Of a DNA stretch of 64,000 nt, positions 60,836 to 64,000 are shown piece after piece; the stretch's first letter is position 1; each line of letters starts with the position of its first letter. This stretch comes from Sphaeramia orbicularis. Lineage: Eukaryota > Chordata > Actinopteri > Kurtiformes > Apogonidae. A program made the position numbers and the translations under genes. Where the stretch lies: the NCBI RefSeq assembly GCF_902148855.1, contig NC_043965.1, positions 54,738,376 through 54,802,375 of the forward strand. The letters are read 5' to 3'. A model generated the notes under the pieces. The model ran no database searches. It was not told where the DNA came from and saw only the letters and a program-made list of their open reading frames with translations.

Positions 60836-61771
60836 GAGAAATAGGACACAGACAAATATATTTAGCTTCCAGATGAAAACACACCAGTCTTGTCTCCATA
60901 TTTGATGGTGACTGTAATATTTGGATTTTCAGTGTCAGGGCTGGGTTCGGGTTAGGGTTAGGGTTCGGGTTTGCTCCTGGTCTGTCCATGTCTGAGGGGA
61001 AGCTTTTTAAAGTGACAGTGGTTTGTATGGAAGTGATGTGAAGTGAATGTGTCACAAGAAGATAACAAACTGAAAAAAAGAAGCTATCAGTAATCATTAG
61101 AGTGTGAAAGACACATGTGATATAAACAGAAGACTAACCGTAGATTGACACAAAACTCTGTTCAAATCTGAAAAGACATTTCTGAACCCAAACTAATAAG
61201 TGACAGATTTACCAAATGTAAAGGTCATGTGGATAATATGAAAATAAAGACTGAACACGTGCAGTTTTCATTATTCTGTTCACACTTTGTATGATTTTAT
61301 CAGTTTACAGTCATTCATACATGACCTTTCACTGTACTGACTGTACATCATTTAGACTATACTGTACCAGACTATACGATATGTTTTGTAATATACTGTA
61401 AAATACATGTTTGTACATTTAGTGCAGAGATAGTCTGAAATATTATGCATTTTAGGCTGTGAAACGTATCCAAATGTAAATGCTAATATTGCCCATATGC
61501 ATATATGAACAGATGTTTTTGTAACATAGGGTGGTTTTATAACCTTTATTCATGTTAAAGCACTAAACAGACAGTGAAGAAATATTCTACATGTTTCAGA
61601 TCAGAGGTGTGCACTGTTAGTTTGATCAATAAACTATGGGATGTGGACCCCACTGAGGTCACTGACAAAGCACAGCCACGTCGAACTGACACTGTTTACT
61701 GATATTTTACTGATATATGCTGATATATTAAGCGCCTTTGAGTACTTAGAAAAGTGCTACATAAAACCGAT

Positions 61772-61844
<73 letters not shown>
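61772..61844. repeat. (ATT)n microsatellite
   Basis: About 24 ATT units, preceded by 'tgagtacttagaaaagtgct' and 'acataaaaccgatg', a typical end of a fish interspersed repeat. Confidence 0.9.
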
Positions 61845-61846
<2 letters not shown>

Positions 61847-62053
61847 TTGTTTGTTAAAAGACACATTTTCATCAACTTTGCCTGGTCCACAGTTCAAAGA
61901 GAAGGTGAAGCAGAACTGAAACTCACACAACAGGTCATGTTTTCAATAGCATTTATATTCTGAGAGGTCGTTGGTCAGAAAATACTGAGAAAGCCTGTTC
62001 AGTAACAAAGGTCTGCCAGCTGAAAGTTTGGAAGTGTGAGCAGAGACATTTAC

Positions 62054-62190
62054 CTTGAGTGCTGAGCGGCTGCAGATGTCGACTGTGTGTTGATCTGAGA
62101 GGTCGAGTGTGTGACTGACAGCTGGGACTCACTGATAAACATGAACACACACACACACACACACACACACTTACAGGAAGGCCCACCCTG
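62054..62190 (-). promoter_or_regulatory. Likely GP1BB non-coding first exon
   Basis: On the minus strand a good donor CTCAAG|gtaaat occurs at 62054/62053, 1.6 kb upstream of the GP1BB coding exon acceptor. GP1BB genes usually have a short non-coding first exon. A CA run (about 62143-62170) lies just upstream. Assignment is by position and donor only. Confidence 0.4.
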
Positions 62191-62339
62191 TACACAAGCA
62201 CTGACGCTGGGACCGCCTCACAAACAGTTTCTTAAAGGAGGGATTCCTTCCATAGTGCTGTCATACACTGTGTTCCTGCAGATACAGCGGAGTTTTTAGT
62301 CCACGTCATTCAAATGGAAGTGAAAGGTTTGAATTAGAA

Positions 62340-63775
62340 CACAGGTGTCAAACATGCGGCCTGGGGGCCAAATCCGGCCCACCAAAGGCTTCAATGTGGC
62401 CTGTGGGATGAATTTGTGAAATGCAAAAATTACACTGAAGATATTAACAATCAAAGATTTTAGAATCATTTAAGGTCAATTCAATCTAAAGTGGGTCAGA
62501 CCAGTAAAATACTATCATAATAACCTATTAGAAATGAAAACTGCTAATTTTTCTCTTCATTTTAGTGTAAAAAAAAAAAGTTACATTTCACAAAAATGTT
62601 TACATTTGCAGACTAGCCTTTTACAAAAAATGTGAATAACCTGAAATGTCTTAATGGAAGTATGTGGAATTTTAATAATATTCTCCCTGTTATTAAATGT
62701 TTTGTGTATTCGTAGATAAACTGTGATCTGTAAGTTACGATGCACATGTATAAATGATAAACTAAGATGGAGATGGTGGTGGACTTTAGGAAGAACGCAG
62801 CCCAGCCTGTCCCCATCACCCTGTACAACTCCCAGGTTGACATTGTGGAGTCCTTCCGCCTCCTGGGGACTGTCATCACTCAGGACCTCAAGTGGGAGCT
62901 GAACATCAGCTCCATCACAAAAAAAGCACAGCAGAGGATGCACTTTCTGCGGCAGCTGCGGAAATTCAACCTGCCAAAGACTACGATGGTGCACTTCTGC
63001 ACCTCCATCACTGAGTCCATCCTCAGCTCCTCCATCACCATGTGGTACACTGCAGCCACTGTCCAGGATAAGGACAGGCTGCAGTGTAGCGTTGGCTCAG
63101 CAGAGAAGGTGATTGGCTGCAGTCCCCCGTCCCTCCTGGACCTGTACACCTCCAGGACCCTGAGGCCAGCAGGGGGAACTGTAGCTGACCCCTCCCACCC
63201 CGGACACAGACTTTTTCAACCTCTCCCCTCTGGCAGGAGGCTGTGGTCCATCAGGACCAAAACCTCACGCCACAAAAGCAGTTTCTTTCCCTCTGCAGCC
63301 GGTCTCATCAACAAGGCCCCTGACCCCCACTGACCACCTCCCCCCTCCCCCCACCCCCCAGAGACACTTATCATGGACATTATTGCACAGCTGCTTATTT
63401 TGCACTGCTGTCACTTAAAGAAAACCACAGTTTTCTGCACATATGGTAGTGTATATATGTATATAATACCTTTTTTTCACTTCTGAAGGAAAACACTTCT
63501 GTTTTTCTATATTCTTATTATTATTTTTTATTTTTGATATCTGCTCTTTTAACTGTTTGCACCAACAGAACCAAGACAAATTCCTTGTAATGTAAAAATT
63601 ACTTGGCAGTAAATCTCATTCTGATTCTGAGGCATAATATTGTAACATTGCACTTATTTTACTAAATAATTTTCAGGTTGTTCATATTTGTTCATGTTAT
63701 GTTCAAGTACAGTTCATAGATGTAAACATTTTCATAACAGAATTTTACTTTTTTCACTCAAAAGTTCTTATCCTA
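62340..63775. mobile_element. hAT-type MITE, copy C, split by a LINE
   Basis: It starts CACAGGTGTCAAACATGCGG and follows copies A and B up to 'aaatgataaact' at about 62764. It resumes with 'ggcataatattgtaac' at about 63631 after the LINE insert. The usual right end (GTTTGACACCCCTG) is missing; instead an ATT repeat begins at about 63787, so this copy is truncated. Confidence 0.78.
62766..63630 (+). mobile_element. 5'-truncated LINE (CR1/L2-like) 3' end
   Basis: An open frame of 188 codons (62767-63333) reads EMVVDFRKNAAQPVPITLYN, then VESFRLLGTVITQDLKWEL, KKAQQRMHFLRQLRKFNLPK, FCTSITESILSSSITMWYTA, HPGHRLFQPLPSGRRLWSI and SSFFPSAAGLINK. This is the end of the reverse transcriptase and the C-terminal segment of a jockey-superfamily LINE. 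The 3' UTR ends 'gtaaatctcattctgattctga'-like, with an ATTCTG tail. The upstream part of the element was never copied. The good frame suggests a fairly recent insertion. Confidence 0.88.
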
Positions 63776-63788
63776 TTATTTATATTAA

Positions 63789-63824
<36 letters not shown>

Positions 63825-63953
63825 AAATTACACAGGTCCTCCTAAAAACATCTGAGGCAATTATTCTGAAACGACTTCCTGTAAAAAAGCAGAAATGTTC
63901 AGCTTGCACCCAAACATGCAGCCAGTCAGAAGAAAACATTCATCAGACTAGGG

Positions 63954-64000
63954 CAGTGGTCTCCAACCTTTTTTGGCTCCTGACCCCATTTTGACATCAT
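63954..64000. mobile_element. hAT-type element end at window edge
   Basis: The sequence CAGTGGTCTCCAACCTTTTT followed by tggctcctgaccccattttg resembles the left end of a Charlie-like hAT family. The rest is outside the window. Confidence 0.5.

Noticed and set aside
60250-61097. Extension of the GP1BB frame upstream of the Met at 60425
   Set aside because: The added part is Leu/Ser/Pro-rich translation of the polypyrimidine tract. A splice acceptor lies just before the true Met, which starts a proper signal peptide.
62767-63333. A 188-codon frame as a host gene
   Set aside because: It is the C-terminal part of a LINE protein, with a LINE tail, inserted in a hAT MITE.

Overview
The window is vertebrate nuclear DNA, almost certainly from a ray-finned (teleost) fish. 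Genes are split by GT-AG introns, microsatellites are dense, and there are many families of DNA transposons (hAT, Tc1/mariner, Harbinger-like, piggyBac-like, Ginger) plus LINE 3' ends typical of teleosts. No bacterial, plasmid or phage feature was seen.

Six host genes were found, five of them complete or nearly so. From left to right they are: ACAA2 (minus strand, only the first two exons are inside the window); MRPL40 (plus, 5 exons, complete); the C22orf39/PANTS homologue (minus, 3 exons, complete); UFD1 (minus, 12 exons, complete, 310 aa); DHX37 (minus, 25 exons found over 25 kb, about 1144 aa, only the last short exon not located); and GP1BB (minus, single coding exon, 198 aa). MRPL40, C22orf39, UFD1 and GP1BB are neighbours in human 22q11.21, so this is a teleost 22q11-type block. 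In human, ACAA2 is on 18q21 and DHX37 on 12q24, so their place here is a rearranged context.

Layout: 0.6-4.2 kb ACAA2 5' part; 4.2-4.7 kb shared divergent promoter; 4.7-9.2 kb MRPL40; 9.2-13.4 kb intergenic, with nested hAT elements and a 110-bp perfect-looking hairpin; 13.4-16.0 kb C22orf39; 16-18 kb degenerate DNA element and GA array; 18.0-23.1 kb UFD1; 23.3-27.2 kb Tc1-like element carrying an inserted Harbinger-like element; 27-30 kb gene-poor, with a fold-back repeat; 30.1-55.4 kb DHX37, whose introns hold a Ginger element (33.4-37.5 kb) nested in a hAT element and a hAT/minisatellite/mariner nest (47.0-49.2 kb); 56.2-57.2 kb octamer minisatellite; 58.7-59.7 kb piggyBac-like MITE; 59.8-60.4 kb GP1BB; 60.4-64 kb GP1BB 5' region with a 400-bp purine tract, a hAT copy split by a LINE, and another hAT end at the edge.

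The host genes are mostly housekeeping: mitochondrial beta-oxidation (ACAA2), the mitoribosome (MRPL40), ubiquitin-dependent p97 extraction (UFD1) and small-subunit ribosome biogenesis (DHX37). C22orf39 is a small twin-CX9C protein and GP1BB a thrombocyte adhesion receptor subunit. The most unusual signals are the 33-bp tandem array that repeats the DHX37 exon 14 splice acceptor five times, a GC-AG intron in DHX37, the Ginger element with palindrome-array ends and an almost whole 8-exon gene, and the 110-bp hairpin with a telomere-like loop and a 9-bp target duplication. No RNA gene or CRISPR array was recognised.
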